This document shows positions 42,640-51,630 of a stretch of 64,000 nt of DNA, one piece after another. Origin of the DNA: Metabacillus schmidteae (GTDB taxonomy: Bacteria; Bacillota; Bacilli; Bacillales; Bacillaceae); NCBI RefSeq assembly GCF_903166545.1, contig NZ_CAESCH010000001.1, positions 3,228,001-3,292,000 of the forward strand, written 5' to 3'. The notes under the pieces are model-generated. The model was given only the letters and a program-made list of their open reading frames with translations. It did not search any database and was not told where the DNA came from. Position 1 is the first letter of the stretch. Every line of letters starts with the position of its first letter. The position numbers and the translations under genes were made by a program.

Positions 42640-44574
42640 TTATTTCATATATCGATATTCCATCAAACTATTTAAAATTGAGATCTCCTGTAATAATTCC
42701 TCTCCAACATTTGTCTCCAACACTTTTTTCCTCTCTAATTCTTTATCTACGATTCTCTTAACGGATAATACGTCTGTTCCATTTAATAGGACATCGTCTT
42801 TGGAATTAAAGTGTTTATGTGCGACAAGCTGCATACCGTAGGAATTATATAACAAGGTGTATCCGGCAATCCCTGTTGTTGATTGATATGCTTTTGAAAA
42901 CCCGCCATCAATTACAATCATTTTCCCGTTTGCTTTGATCGGATTTTCTCCTTCAATTTCTTTTACAGGTGTATGGCCATTTATGATATGTCCATGATCA
43001 GGATTTAGATTAAACTCTAATAAGATTTTTTGACAGATTTCTTCGTTTTCACGTAAATGGTAATACGGATTTTTCTTCTCTTTATGTGTTGCTTTATCCT
43101 TTATGAAATAGCGTTCAAATGTTGTCATCGCTCTTTTTCCAAAGAGTGAGGAATATTCACCTGTCCATAAATACCACACCATATCTGTTGCAAGGTCATC
43201 TGTTTTTTCAGGATGTGCAAAGGAGAGACGTAAATGACGCTCAAACACATCGAGTAATTCACGTCCTGCATATGTTTTTCCTTCAATGACCATTCCTTCC
43301 ATATTTCCTTCATCATCTAATGGAATACAGCCATGTATCAGCAGATTACCATTATATTTTAAATATAGATTTCCTTTTTTCATTAGAAAATTCATGTGAC
43401 GTGCAAGCTTTTCCGAATGCTGTACTGAAAATAAAAGCTTGTCTATTACTTGCTTCTCTTCTTCTAATAATTGGTCCGGCTGTTCAGGATTTACAGTAGC
43501 AAAGCACGTATTTTCTAAAGGATATTTTTTTCCTCCGATGGTTATTTCGTTATTTTCATAATCGATTTTTTCAAGTAAAAGTCGCTCAGACATATTGAAT
43601 GTCGGACGTCTTTTAATGATCGGACTTTCGAGCTTGAACTGAATCATGGCGATTGCTTGATGAATTTTTGTTATTTGCAGTTTTTCTTCATCAGAAACGT
43701 TATCATCAGGCTGAATTTTCGGTCTGAATGCAGGATTATCTTTATAATATTTATTTGCCAGGTTCATAAGTGGTCGGAGATTTATTCCATATACATCTTC
43801 GATAATATCTAAATTGTTATAGCGCGCACAAATACGAATAATGTTAGCAAGACAAACCTTTGAACCGGCAAATGCACCGATCCACAGCACATCATGATTC
43901 CCCCACTGAATATCAACCGAGTGATAATTAATCAAAGCTTCCATAATTTTATCCGGCTCCGGTCCACGATCATAAATATCCCCTACAACATGAAGATGAT
44001 CAACTACCAAACGTTGTGTCGTATAGGCTAGTCCAATAATAAGCTTATCAGCTTGGCCGAGAGTTATAATTTGCTGAACAATGCTTGTATAATATGGTTC
44101 TTTAAAATTAGTAAACTCATCTGTTTTGTATAAAAGTTCTTCAATAATATAGACAAATTGACTAGGCAGAGCCTTACGTAACTTTGATCTGGTATATTTA
44201 GAAGAAGCATAGGAAATGAGCTTAATCATTCTCTCAATGATAACGGTGTACCACTGGAATAATTCTTCTTCATTGCTAAAATGATTTTTCATTAGCTTGA
44301 TTTTATCTTCAGGGTAATACACTAAAGTCGCAAACTCTTTGATTTCTTTTTCAGTTAACACTTTTTTGTAAATATCTTCTATTTTCTCCCTTACCTTCCC
44401 AGATCCATTACGTAATACATGCTGAAACGCTTGAAACTCTCCATGTAAATCACTAACAAAATGCTCTGTTCCTTTTGGCAAATTCAAGATCGCCTCAAGA
44501 TTAATAATCTCAGTAACGACCTTTTCCTCACAATCATACTTTTGCGCTAATAAATCCAAGTGTTTAGTGTGCAA
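42640..44574 (-). CDS. fbp: Fructose-1,6-bisphosphatase class III
   Basis: 644-residue Mn-dependent fructose-1,6-bisphosphatase, the gluconeogenic enzyme of Firmicutes. It contains the metallophosphatase motifs [10 protein letters not shown] (residues about 43-52), [24 protein letters not shown] and INGHTPVKE. Length is close to the B. subtilis enzyme. The start is a TTG at 44574, preceded by AAAGGGG at nine bases. It stands alone, and its upstream region has no recognised operator. Acts in the cytoplasm to turn fructose-1,6-bisphosphate into fructose-6-phosphate. Confidence 0.93.
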   Translation of the reverse strand: MHTKHLDLLAQKYDCEEKVVTEIINLEAILNLPKGTEHFVSDLHGEFQAFQHVLRNGSGKVREKIEDIYKKVLTEKEIKEFATLVYYPEDKIKLMKNHFSNEEELFQWYTVIIERMIKLISYASSKYTRSKLRKALPSQFVYIIEELLYKTDEFTNFKEPYYTSIVQQIITLGQADKLIIGLAYTTQRLVVDHLHVVGDIYDRGPEPDKIMEALINYHSVDIQWGNHDVLWIGAFAGSKVCLANIIRICARYNNLDIIEDVYGINLRPLMNLANKYYKDNPAFRPKIQPDDNVSDEEKLQITKIHQAIAMIQFKLESPIIKRRPTFNMSERLLLEKIDYENNEITIGGKKYPLENTCFATVNPEQPDQLLEEEKQVIDKLLFSVQHSEKLARHMNFLMKKGNLYLKYNGNLLIHGCIPLDDEGNMEGMVIEGKTYAGRELLDVFERHLRLSFAHPEKTDDLATDMVWYLWTGEYSSLFGKRAMTTFERYFIKDKATHKEKKNPYYHLRENEEICQKILLEFNLNPDHGHIINGHTPVKEIEGENPIKANGKMIVIDGGFSKAYQSTTGIAGYTLLYNSYGMQLVAHKHFNSKDDVLLNGTDVLSVKRIVDKELERKKVLETNVGEELLQEISILNSLMEYRYMK

Positions 44575-44704
44575 ATTTTGTATCCCCTTTCACTACTCTC
44601 TCTTTATTATACAATGACTTGATAGAGATGAAATACTAATATTATTAGAGAAAACTATTTTTATTATTAAAATGAAAATGATCTTTTTATTATCTTTATT
44701 TACA

Positions 44705-44996
44705 AGAGGTGGGTCGGAGGGACAGGTCCCTTGTCCCACATTTATCCATAAATTATTATACAAGATTATGAAAATTTGGATTATTTATATTCTAGATGTC
44801 ATTATGAAAACGGTCAAGAGGTCAGGGGATTTACTCCTTGGTCAAAGTTAGAAATGGTCAGGTCTTCGCCAAATCCTAATGGTGATAGCCTTCGTTATAT
44901 TTAAGCTATAAGCCAGAAAATTCATATACTTTCTGATAGTATAAAAAAAGGGCCAGTGGTCCAGTTTACCTGTCCCTCTGACCCAACCCACTCTTA
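44705..44996. repeat. REP-like repeat, copy C, arms separated by about 200 bp
   Basis: Left arm GTGGGTCGGAGGGACAGGT at 44709-44727 is the reverse complement, with two small differences, of ACCTGTCCCTCTGACCC at about 44969-44985. In other copies the arms are nearly adjacent; here they flank an insertion with a possible coding remnant. Confidence 0.6.
44752..44904 (+). pseudogene. Possible coding remnant between REP arms
   Basis: 50 open codons without a start, reading QDYENLDYLYSRCHYENG then EVRGFTPWSKLEMVRSS and ending NPNGDSLRYI before a stop. Composition looks like protein rather than random AT-rich DNA. I do not recognise the family. Confidence 0.3.
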
Positions 44997-45006
44997 CCCA
45001 GTATTT

Positions 45007-46839
45007 TTATGAGAAGAGATCTTTTAGTCGTGCCCAGAATCCTTTTTCTTTTTCTTTTGGTTTTTGCGTTTCTTGTTTTTCTTCTTTTTTGATGCTTTCT
45101 GTTTTGATGACGAATTGGACGGAGTTTACTTGTTCATTTTTAGGTGATACAAAGGATACTGCTTCGAAATCAGATTTGTCATAGTCGTCGATCATTTCAT
45201 TTACTTCTTGTTTCATTTGATCAGGTAAATCACTAGTTGATTCATAAAGTTCCTCTGTTCCGTCATGAAGCTTACTTACTCCATTTTCCAGTTCACCTGT
45301 TCCATTTGAAAGCTCTTCGATACCTGTGTGTAACTTAGCATAGGAGTCTGACAATTGACCTACTCCGCCTGAATATTCTACTAAGCCTGAGTGAAAGGCG
45401 CCATAATTAGAAGAAAGTTTATTTATTCCGTCCTGCAGTTGCGCAATTGAGTCAGCAACGTCCATCTGCTCGAGTGAGGATGCAATTCCGTTTTTCATCG
45501 TTTCAAGATTGTTCGCCATCTCTATTAAAGCACCGTTCACCTGGTTTAGTGTTGCACTTACTCCATCAAATGCTCCCTTTACAGCCGAATAGGTTCCCTT
45601 TGCTGTGCGTGCCGCAGCATATGTTTCAAGTAATTGATTCAAGACTTCTTGATCTGCCCCGCTACTATATAACGCTTTCGTTTCTTCTTCTGTAATCTCG
45701 TATTCAGGAATAGCTTCCATTGCTTTTTTTAGCTCATTGTATGCCTTGGCATAATTTTCATTAAATGTAGTCAAGCCTTTACCTATTTCTCTTAGTCCAC
45801 CCGCAATTTGGCCGAGTCCATCTTCCAATTTTTTAAAATCACCGAGACCCATTTCCTCTGAGCTACTGCTAAGAGAGGTATTCAATGTTTCGAGTGCTTG
45901 TTGAATATTTTTGGAGGCACTGATCAGTTCTTTAGAAGAGCCATCTATTTTCGACATTCCTTCTTTAAATGCTTGTGATCCTTTCTTCAGTTCGTAGACT
46001 CCATTATTTAGTTCAGATACTCCATCATTTAAATCGCCAACACCATTGTTAATGTCACGAATCGCATTTGTTAATAACTCCATATCACCTGTCATATCAT
46101 CAATGTTTGGTGCATCGATTGGCATGGAAGATGGAATAGCTGTGATATCGATGCCATCTAATTCGAAACCTAGAGCATCAGCTTCAACTGTTAGTTCTTC
46201 CTCTTTTTCAGGCATGACTGTGAAGGTCACTTGTTTGTTTTTCCCAGCATTAGCCAGCATCCCGTCTGGTGCTTTTATATTGCTATATAATTCTGTATTA
46301 AGTGAAAGAGATATTTGTAATAAGTAGTTTTCAAAAAATAGCGGATCTACTTGTTCATTGGCAGAAGTATTAATCACAATTTGCACATGGCCTTTTTGTC
46401 CAGCCAATTCATCAGGGTTGATTTGTTTTCCATTTAATAGATAGGAAATAGATATATTCCAAGGCAATGGTTCTTCCTTCATATTGCCTTGATAATAAAA
46501 TTTCCCCTTTGAATCGGCTGTAAATTCGACTGTATGATTCTTTTGTTCCAGCTGTGTTAAGTCTGTTAAGTTTTTTAAGCTGGTATACGGCCCATAATCA
46601 ATAATTTCACCGGGCTTTTCTATATCTAAGATGTTGACAACATACGCCTCCTGTCTTTCTCCAGTGGCACTAAGTTTTGCATAGACAACCTCATCTTTAG
46701 ATGAAACTTCTCCTATTTGTTGAGAAGACTCAGCATTTGAGTTGCTGTCATTTGTAGCAGCCGTAACTTGTATAGAAGGTATGACGATAATCGTTGTTGT
46801 CAAGACAAGTAGTATTTTACTTATGCTTTTTTTCATCAT
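45007..46839 (-). CDS. Secreted heptad-repeat protein (YhgE/Pip-like partner of MMPL)
   Basis: 610-residue exported protein. The signal peptide covers residues 1-28. A beta-rich region (about 50-230) is followed by several blocks of seven-residue repeats with Gly at fixed spacing (ELNNGVYELKKG, ELSNGTGELENGVSKL, LHDGTEEL), the pattern of YhgE/Pip proteins. A basic tail (KEKEKGFWARLKDLFS) ends it; no membrane span is evident at the C-terminus. It overlaps the MMPL gene by four bases (ATGA), so the two are coupled and probably work as one envelope complex. Confidence 0.78.
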   Translation of the reverse strand: MMKKSISKILLVLTTTIIVIPSIQVTAATNDSNSNAESSQQIGEVSSKDEVVYAKLSATGERQEAYVVNILDIEKPGEIIDYGPYTSLKNLTDLTQLEQKNHTVEFTADSKGKFYYQGNMKEEPLPWNISISYLLNGKQINPDELAGQKGHVQIVINTSANEQVDPLFFENYLLQISLSLNTELYSNIKAPDGMLANAGKNKQVTFTVMPEKEEELTVEADALGFELDGIDITAIPSSMPIDAPNIDDMTGDMELLTNAIRDINNGVGDLNDGVSELNNGVYELKKGSQAFKEGMSKIDGSSKELISASKNIQQALETLNTSLSSSSEEMGLGDFKKLEDGLGQIAGGLREIGKGLTTFNENYAKAYNELKKAMEAIPEYEITEEETKALYSSGADQEVLNQLLETYAAARTAKGTYSAVKGAFDGVSATLNQVNGALIEMANNLETMKNGIASSLEQMDVADSIAQLQDGINKLSSNYGAFHSGLVEYSGGVGQLSDSYAKLHTGIEELSNGTGELENGVSKLHDGTEELYESTSDLPDQMKQEVNEMIDDYDKSDFEAVSFVSPKNEQVNSVQFVIKTESIKKEEKQETQKPKEKEKGFWARLKDLFS

Positions 46840-48890
46840 TTCTTCTCCTTATAAAAGTTTGCTTTTAACGTTGTTTTTGCAATCAGCTTATCAAAAACCA
46901 AAAACATTGCCGGCAGGAAGAAAACGACCATAATAAAGGCAAGCATTGCCCCTCTTCCAAGCAATAACCCGATTGAAGAAACAATTGGATTTGTGGATGT
47001 AATCCATAAGATAAACCCTACGCTCGATAAAATAGCTCCGGAAATTCCAATAGAGAAAATCTTCTCATCTAATGTTTTCTTCATCGCTTCGAGTGCCGTC
47101 ATGTCCTGTCGATATTCTTTATAAGCATCTGTTAAAAGAATCGCATAATCAACTGTCGCCGCAAGCTGAATAATACTGATCAACAGGTATCCCACATAAA
47201 CTAATGAAGAATCTGTAAAATATGGAACCGAGAGATTAATCCATACCGCTGTCTGAATCGTCAAAAGCAGGACGATTGGAATGGAGATCGATTTAAATGT
47301 AACGATCAGGACAAACGCAATCGTAATAATGGTCAAAAGATTCACCAACGTATTATCCTTTTGAACGGTATTTTTTATATCATATAATGTGACGCTTTCA
47401 CCAACTGAATAGACATGATCATAATATTTTTCTGCGCTGCTATGGACTTGATCAATTAATTTAAACGCCTCTTCTCCCTCGGTTTTCGTATCTGTTTGAA
47501 GAATTAATCGACTATAATTTTCTGAGTAAAATTGCTCTGTTACAGAAGGATCCAAATACTCAGGTGGAATCGCCGAACTAACAGTGTTTACATAAGCAAG
47601 TACGCTGGACACATTCTCAATATTTTCTAATTCTTGAACTAACTCTTCTTCTTTCGCAATATCTCCTTTTGGTACCAGCAATACGAGTGGTGTGCTTTCA
47701 CCAAAATGCTCTTTAATTTTGACTATATCGCTGCCAGCTCTTGTTTCTTCTGGTTGATCACCGATTCCATAGATAAAATTTGTCTGACTTTGTGCCAAAA
47801 ATGCCGGTACAACTAATAAAAAAACAATAAGTAAGCTGGGAATTTTCATTTTCATTACTGCATTACCTTTGTTCTTTATATAAGGAAGTAATGGTTTATG
47901 CTGCGTTTTATCAATCCATTTATAAAACACTAGCGTAAGTGCCGGTAAAAAGACCATTACACTAATGAAACTTAATAAAATACCTTTTACTAAGTTAATC
48001 CCTAAATCTGAACCAATTTCAAAGTTCATAAACGAGAGTGCAATAAACCCAAAAAAGGTTGTTGACGCACTTGCCGTGATCGCAGAGAACGATTTTTTCA
48101 TGGCAAGCTGCATAGCTTCTTGTGGATCAGCTATTTTCTTCCGATAATCTGAAAAACTATGTAGAAGGAAAATCGCATAATCAAGTGATACCGCCAGCTG
48201 TAAGATTGGAGCAACAGATTGAGTCACAAAGGATACTTCGCCGAGAAACATATTTGTACCCATATTTATTAAGATTGACACACCTATAGCTGTTAAAAAT
48301 AACACCGGCTCTACCCAGGATGTTGTTGAAACAACTAAAATGATAATAATAATAGGAACTAACAAAGCAGCTGCATACATAGATTCCGTTCCAGCCATTT
48401 TTTGTTGTGTGGCCGTATTCAGAGATTCCCCTGCCATCGCATTTTCCTCACCAATAAGCTTATAGATTTCATCTGTTATGGCAACTTCATCTCCATCGCG
48501 AATACTAAACGAAAATAATGCTTTTCCATCCTTATAATAGGTTTCAACAGTCTCTTCATCTGCCATTTCGAGTGGAGCTTTTATATCGATCGCATCATCT
48601 AACCACGTAACATCTGACACACCATCAATCACAGCTAATTCCTTTTTAAAAGCAAGAGCTTCCTGAATGGTCACATCATTAACCATAACTCGGTTCGACG
48701 GAACACCCCCCTCAAACTCCTGCTCCATGATGTCCAATGCTTTTGTTGACTGTGCATCATCCGGCAAGTAATCTGTCATATCATAGTTTACTGATACTGT
48801 TAATGATGCCAAGGAACAGATGATGGTAAGGATCATAAATGTAATGACGACTGCTTTTTTATGTTTAATAATTCGTGCTGCACTATTTAT
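46836..48890 (-). CDS. MMPL/RND family transporter, apparent ATA start
   Basis: About 684 residues in two halves, each a membrane span, a large outside loop and five more spans (12 in all), as in MMPL/YdgH-type RND pumps. Conserved pieces include VSVNYDMTDYLPDD after span 1, LAVSLDYAIFLLHSF and LAATVDYAILLTDAY (Asp-Tyr proton relay in spans 4 and 10). Starting at the first ATG (48836) leaves no ribosome site and trims the basic front of span 1. The ATA at 48890, seven bases after GAGAGGGTG, restores a normal N-terminus. Divergent TetR gene probably represses it. Substrate lipid or drug unknown. Confidence 0.82.
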   Translation of the reverse strand: MNSAARIIKHKKAVVITFMILTIICSLASLTVSVNYDMTDYLPDDAQSTKALDIMEQEFEGGVPSNRVMVNDVTIQEALAFKKELAVIDGVSDVTWLDDAIDIKAPLEMADEETVETYYKDGKALFSFSIRDGDEVAITDEIYKLIGEENAMAGESLNTATQQKMAGTESMYAAALLVPIIIIILVVSTTSWVEPVLFLTAIGVSILINMGTNMFLGEVSFVTQSVAPILQLAVSLDYAIFLLHSFSDYRKKIADPQEAMQLAMKKSFSAITASASTTFFGFIALSFMNFEIGSDLGINLVKGILLSFISVMVFLPALTLVFYKWIDKTQHKPLLPYIKNKGNAVMKMKIPSLLIVFLLVVPAFLAQSQTNFIYGIGDQPEETRAGSDIVKIKEHFGESTPLVLLVPKGDIAKEEELVQELENIENVSSVLAYVNTVSSAIPPEYLDPSVTEQFYSENYSRLILQTDTKTEGEEAFKLIDQVHSSAEKYYDHVYSVGESVTLYDIKNTVQKDNTLVNLLTIITIAFVLIVTFKSISIPIVLLLTIQTAVWINLSVPYFTDSSLVYVGYLLISIIQLAATVDYAILLTDAYKEYRQDMTALEAMKKTLDEKIFSIGISGAILSSVGFILWITSTNPIVSSIGLLLGRGAMLAFIMVVFFLPAMFLVFDKLIAKTTLKANFYKEKK

Positions 48891-48933
48891 AAGTTTTCAC
48901 CCTCTCTTGCCTTTTTTTCATGTTCACCCTATC

Positions 48934-48962
48934 ATTATATTGACACGGTGTTGGCTATTCAA
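48934..48962 (-). promoter_or_regulatory. Promoter of the MMPL operon
   Basis: TTGAAT, 17 bases, TATAAT on the minus strand. The -35 overlaps a TGTTG..CAACA half-site pair, so a TetR bound there would block polymerase. Confidence 0.5.
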
Positions 48963-48992
48963 CAATCAGTTATTTAACATCCGTTAGTTGAA

Positions 48993-49015
48993 CAACATAT
49001 TTACAATATATGTTG
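48993..49015. promoter_or_regulatory. Candidate TetR operator
   Basis: Perfect palindrome CAACATAT-7 bp-ATATGTTG between the divergent TetR and MMPL genes, 28 bases before the TetR start. GTTGAA/TTCAAC words continue toward the MMPL promoter. Confidence 0.5.
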
Positions 49016-49042
49016 GATAATGCATATGAAAAGGTGATTTTT

Positions 49043-49633
49043 ATGTCTAGTTCAAAACTGGATCGACGTAAAAAATATACGCAAATGGTATTAAAGGATA
49101 GTCTTATGCAACTATTAAAGGAAAAACAGATTTCCTCTATTACAGTTAAAGAAATATGTGAATGGGCTGATATTAATCGATCTACATTCTATTCTCATTT
49201 CACAGATCAGTTTGATCTTCTTGACAAAATAGAAAATGAGTTGATTGATGATATGGCTGGGTATTTACATCAGTGTAACTTTGAAAATGATCAAGACGAT
49301 CTCCAGATGATTGAGAAATTATTGGAATACTTCGCATCAAAGCACGAGGTGTGTCAGACACTTCTTAATGAAAAAGTAGACACGACATTTCAAAACAAAT
49401 TTGCACAGGATATCTTTATGAAAAACTGGAAAGCTGATAAACAACTAAGTAAGGAAATGTCTATGTATTTAAGTATTTTTACTATTAGCGGGAGTATCTA
49501 TACGATTAAATCATGGCTAAATCAAGGTATGGATAAATCCCCAAAAGAAATGGCAGAAATCATTAATCATGTAATAAAAAATGGATTAAATGGAATGAAG
49601 GGACATGGGGACAGGTCAATTGTCCCAAAGTAA
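49043..49633 (+). CDS. TetR family regulator; tail supplied by a REP repeat
   Basis: 196-residue TetR regulator. The N-terminal helix-turn-helix reads QISSITVKEICEWADINRSTFYSHF (about 26-50), followed by a helical ligand domain. Start ATG 49043 after AAAAGGTGA; the ORF is open 11 codons earlier. Divergent from the MMPL operon with a palindrome between, so it likely represses that pump and itself. The last ten residues (GHGDRSIVPK) and stop come from the REP-like repeat at 49605-49667, as in the NUDIX gene but in another frame. Confidence 0.83.
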   Translation: MSSSKLDRRKKYTQMVLKDSLMQLLKEKQISSITVKEICEWADINRSTFYSHFTDQFDLLDKIENELIDDMAGYLHQCNFENDQDDLQMIEKLLEYFASKHEVCQTLLNEKVDTTFQNKFAQDIFMKNWKADKQLSKEMSMYLSIFTISGSIYTIKSWLNQGMDKSPKEMAEIINHVIKNGLNGMKGHGDRSIVPK

Positions 49634-49667
49634 AAAAAAGGGACAGTGAACCTGTCCCCTTGACCCA
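49605..49667. repeat. REP-like palindromic repeat, copy D
   Basis: Arms GGGGACAGGTCAATTGTCCC and GGGACAGTGAACCTGTCCCC around a 12-base A-rich loop. It encodes the last codons of the TetR gene and could fold as a transcript-ending hairpin. Confidence 0.75.
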
Positions 49668-49736
49668 TAAAACTACATCTCTATGTATAAATAACAATTC
49701 TATATTAGTTTTCGCAAAATCATATCAAATTGATAT

Positions 49737-49765
49737 TTGTTTTATCTAAGTTTGAGATATATAAT
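49737..49765 (+). promoter_or_regulatory. Promoter of microprotein gene 2
   Basis: TTGTTT, 17 bases, TATAAT, within ATATCAAATTGATAT (49722-49736) and GTTTGAGATAT (49750-49760). Position by position it matches the promoter at 40446-40474, but the inverted repeat is less perfect. Confidence 0.6.
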
Positions 49766-49849
49766 AAAGACAAGAAGTTAAGGAAAGCGATTACAACATT
49801 ATAACAACAAAAGATTAAGTCTTGGTTTATACATAAGGAGGATTTTAAA

Positions 49850-49996
49850 ATGAGCAAAGTAGCCAGAGATTATAAAGTGAATAAATTATTAGATAAACAA
49901 AAATTTAGTGAAAAACAAGTGTCCGAAATGTCAGATGCACAAATTGAATACTATCACTGGCTCTATTTTGAAGATTCTGTTTACGATTATATGTAA
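49850..49996 (+). CDS. 48-residue conserved microprotein, copy 2
   Basis: Paralog of 40548-40694. The product starts MSKVARDYKVNKLLDKQKF, continues SEKQVSEMSDAQIEYY and ends HWLYFEDSVYDYM; about two thirds of positions are identical, with the last third almost unchanged. Start ATG follows AAGGAGGATTTTAAA; a perfect terminator follows. No known domain. Same length, promoter and leader as copy 1 show both are maintained genes, perhaps differing in induction. Function unknown. Confidence 0.75.
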   Translation: MSKVARDYKVNKLLDKQKFSEKQVSEMSDAQIEYYHWLYFEDSVYDYM

Positions 49997-50017
49997 TGAT
50001 TAGTTTAATAGATGAAT

Positions 50018-50050
50018 AAAAGCGAACATCAATTGATGTTCGCTTTTATT
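50018..50050. terminator. Bidirectional terminator
   Basis: Perfect 14-base stem AAAAGCGAACATCA/TGATGTTCGCTTTT between the microprotein gene (+) and the MetE-like gene (-). Confidence 0.85.
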
Positions 50051-50053
50051 ATG

Positions 50054-51157
50054 TTATCCCCAAATCTCTTTCGAAATATCAACGATATACTTTAACTTCT
50101 CCCATTGTTCTTCTTCTGTTAGGATATTTCCATGATGAGTTGAAGCAAAGCCACATTGTGGACTAATACAAATTTGCTCAAGTGGTACATATTTTGTTGC
50201 TTCTTCCACACGTGCCTTAATGTTTTCTTTATCTTCCAGCTTGCCATGCTTTGATGTGAATACCCCAAGAACGACTTGTGGTCCTCCATTTGGAATGTAT
50301 TCTAACGGTGCAAAATCTCCAGAACGATCATCATCATATTCTAAGAAAAATCCGTTTACTTTTTCTTTTGCAAATAATGTTGGCGCGATTTTAGCATAGC
50401 TGCCTTCAAATGCCCATGTTGAACGGTAATTACCACGGCAAAGATGTGTTGTAATAATAAGATCTTCCGGTTTATCCTCTAATACACCATTTGCCACTCG
50501 TAAGGCTAAGTCGATTAACTGTTCACGAGAATAGCCACTATCATTAAACGGAATTTCCGGTGCGTTCAGTCCTGCAATGTATACATCATCAAGCTGCAGG
50601 TACCGACAACCAGCATCATAAAAAGCTTTAATAGCATCACGGTATGTTTGGATAACATCATTTGTATATTCTTCAAGGTCTGGATAAATGTCTAAATTGC
50701 GAATTCCTGCATTGAATAATTGGTTAGGACTAGGAATTGTTTGTTTTGCAACCGCACGATCACCAACGATTTCTTTAAATTCAATAAATTCTTTTACGTG
50801 TGGATGATCCGGATTAAATGAGATTTTTCCAGTTACTCGTACATCGTATCTTTCTGTTTCTTCACCATTGAATTTAAACCCATGACCTGGCACATATCCT
50901 TCTACACCATTTAAATGCTCTAAAAAGTCTGTATGCCAAAATCTGCGGCGGAATTCTCCATCTGTTACAGCTTGCAGGCCAACTTCAATTTGCTTGTCTA
51001 CAACTTTTTTTATTTCTTCTGTTTCAATATCATGTAATTGTTGAGCTGTAATTGTTCCTGCCTGAAAATCTTTTCTAGCGTTATGAATTCGTTCCGGTCT
51101 TAATAAACTTCCCACGTGATCTGCTCTAAATGGTGCTTTTACTAATGTTTTTGTCAT
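50054..51157 (-). CDS. Cobalamin-independent methionine synthase core protein, YxjG/YxjH-like
   Basis: 367-residue protein of the MetE C-terminal (catalytic) domain type. It has RADHVGSLLRP, TDGEFRRRFWHTDF, YLQLDDVYIA, ITTHLCRGNYRS with the zinc His and Cys, and SPQCGFAST with the second zinc Cys, so the zinc site is complete. B. subtilis YxjG and YxjH are the closest known kind. They are thought to methylate homocysteine with a donor other than the usual tri-glutamate folate. An S-box lies directly upstream, so expression rises when SAM is low. Confidence 0.87.
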   Translation of the reverse strand: MTKTLVKAPFRADHVGSLLRPERIHNARKDFQAGTITAQQLHDIETEEIKKVVDKQIEVGLQAVTDGEFRRRFWHTDFLEHLNGVEGYVPGHGFKFNGEETERYDVRVTGKISFNPDHPHVKEFIEFKEIVGDRAVAKQTIPSPNQLFNAGIRNLDIYPDLEEYTNDVIQTYRDAIKAFYDAGCRYLQLDDVYIAGLNAPEIPFNDSGYSREQLIDLALRVANGVLEDKPEDLIITTHLCRGNYRSTWAFEGSYAKIAPTLFAKEKVNGFFLEYDDDRSGDFAPLEYIPNGGPQVVLGVFTSKHGKLEDKENIKARVEEATKYVPLEQICISPQCGFASTHHGNILTEEEQWEKLKYIVDISKEIWG

Positions 51158-51255
51158 GTAGAACTCTCCCTTATTAAAAAATTTACCTACAGTATAGAAT
51201 TTCTATGTATATCGATAAACAAATCGAATTAACTGTAGTACTTAATACCTTAAAA

Positions 51256-51420
51256 CTAAAAAACCCTCTTCATAAATAAGAAGAGGGGTTCGTTAGCATA
51301 GTTATACCTTGCTCCTCTTATCTCTATAGCATCATGCTACTGGAGTTGGCACAGTACTTATTAAAGTCCGCTGCCGAGGTATCATAGGGCCAGTCCCTCC
51401 ACCTCTCTTGATAAGAAAAT
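51256..51420 (-). ncRNA. SAM (S-box) riboswitch with terminator
   Basis: On the minus strand the leader shows the S-box hallmarks: CTTATCAAGAG at the 5' end, GGTGGAGGGACTGGCCC, GATACCTCGGCAGC, then a GTGCCAACTCC arm and GATAAGAG closing helix P1. A GC-rich hairpin AACCCCTCTTC/GAAGAGGGTT with six T follows at 51256-51290. High SAM should favour the terminator and shut off the gene at 50054. Confidence 0.92.
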
Positions 51421-51630
51421 ATCAAAATATTAAGTTAATACAATTAATATACTCTTTCCTTAAGTAAGATGTCAAACATTAATTGTAAAATTTTCTAGTT
51501 TATAAACTATTAAGTAACAGTATATTTATCCTTAATAGAATTTTTGGAATTGGGTGAATACCCATAGCAATACCCAAACCATTGAATATGTTGTGATTGT
51601 GGGAAAAACAGATGATGGAGGTAATAATAA

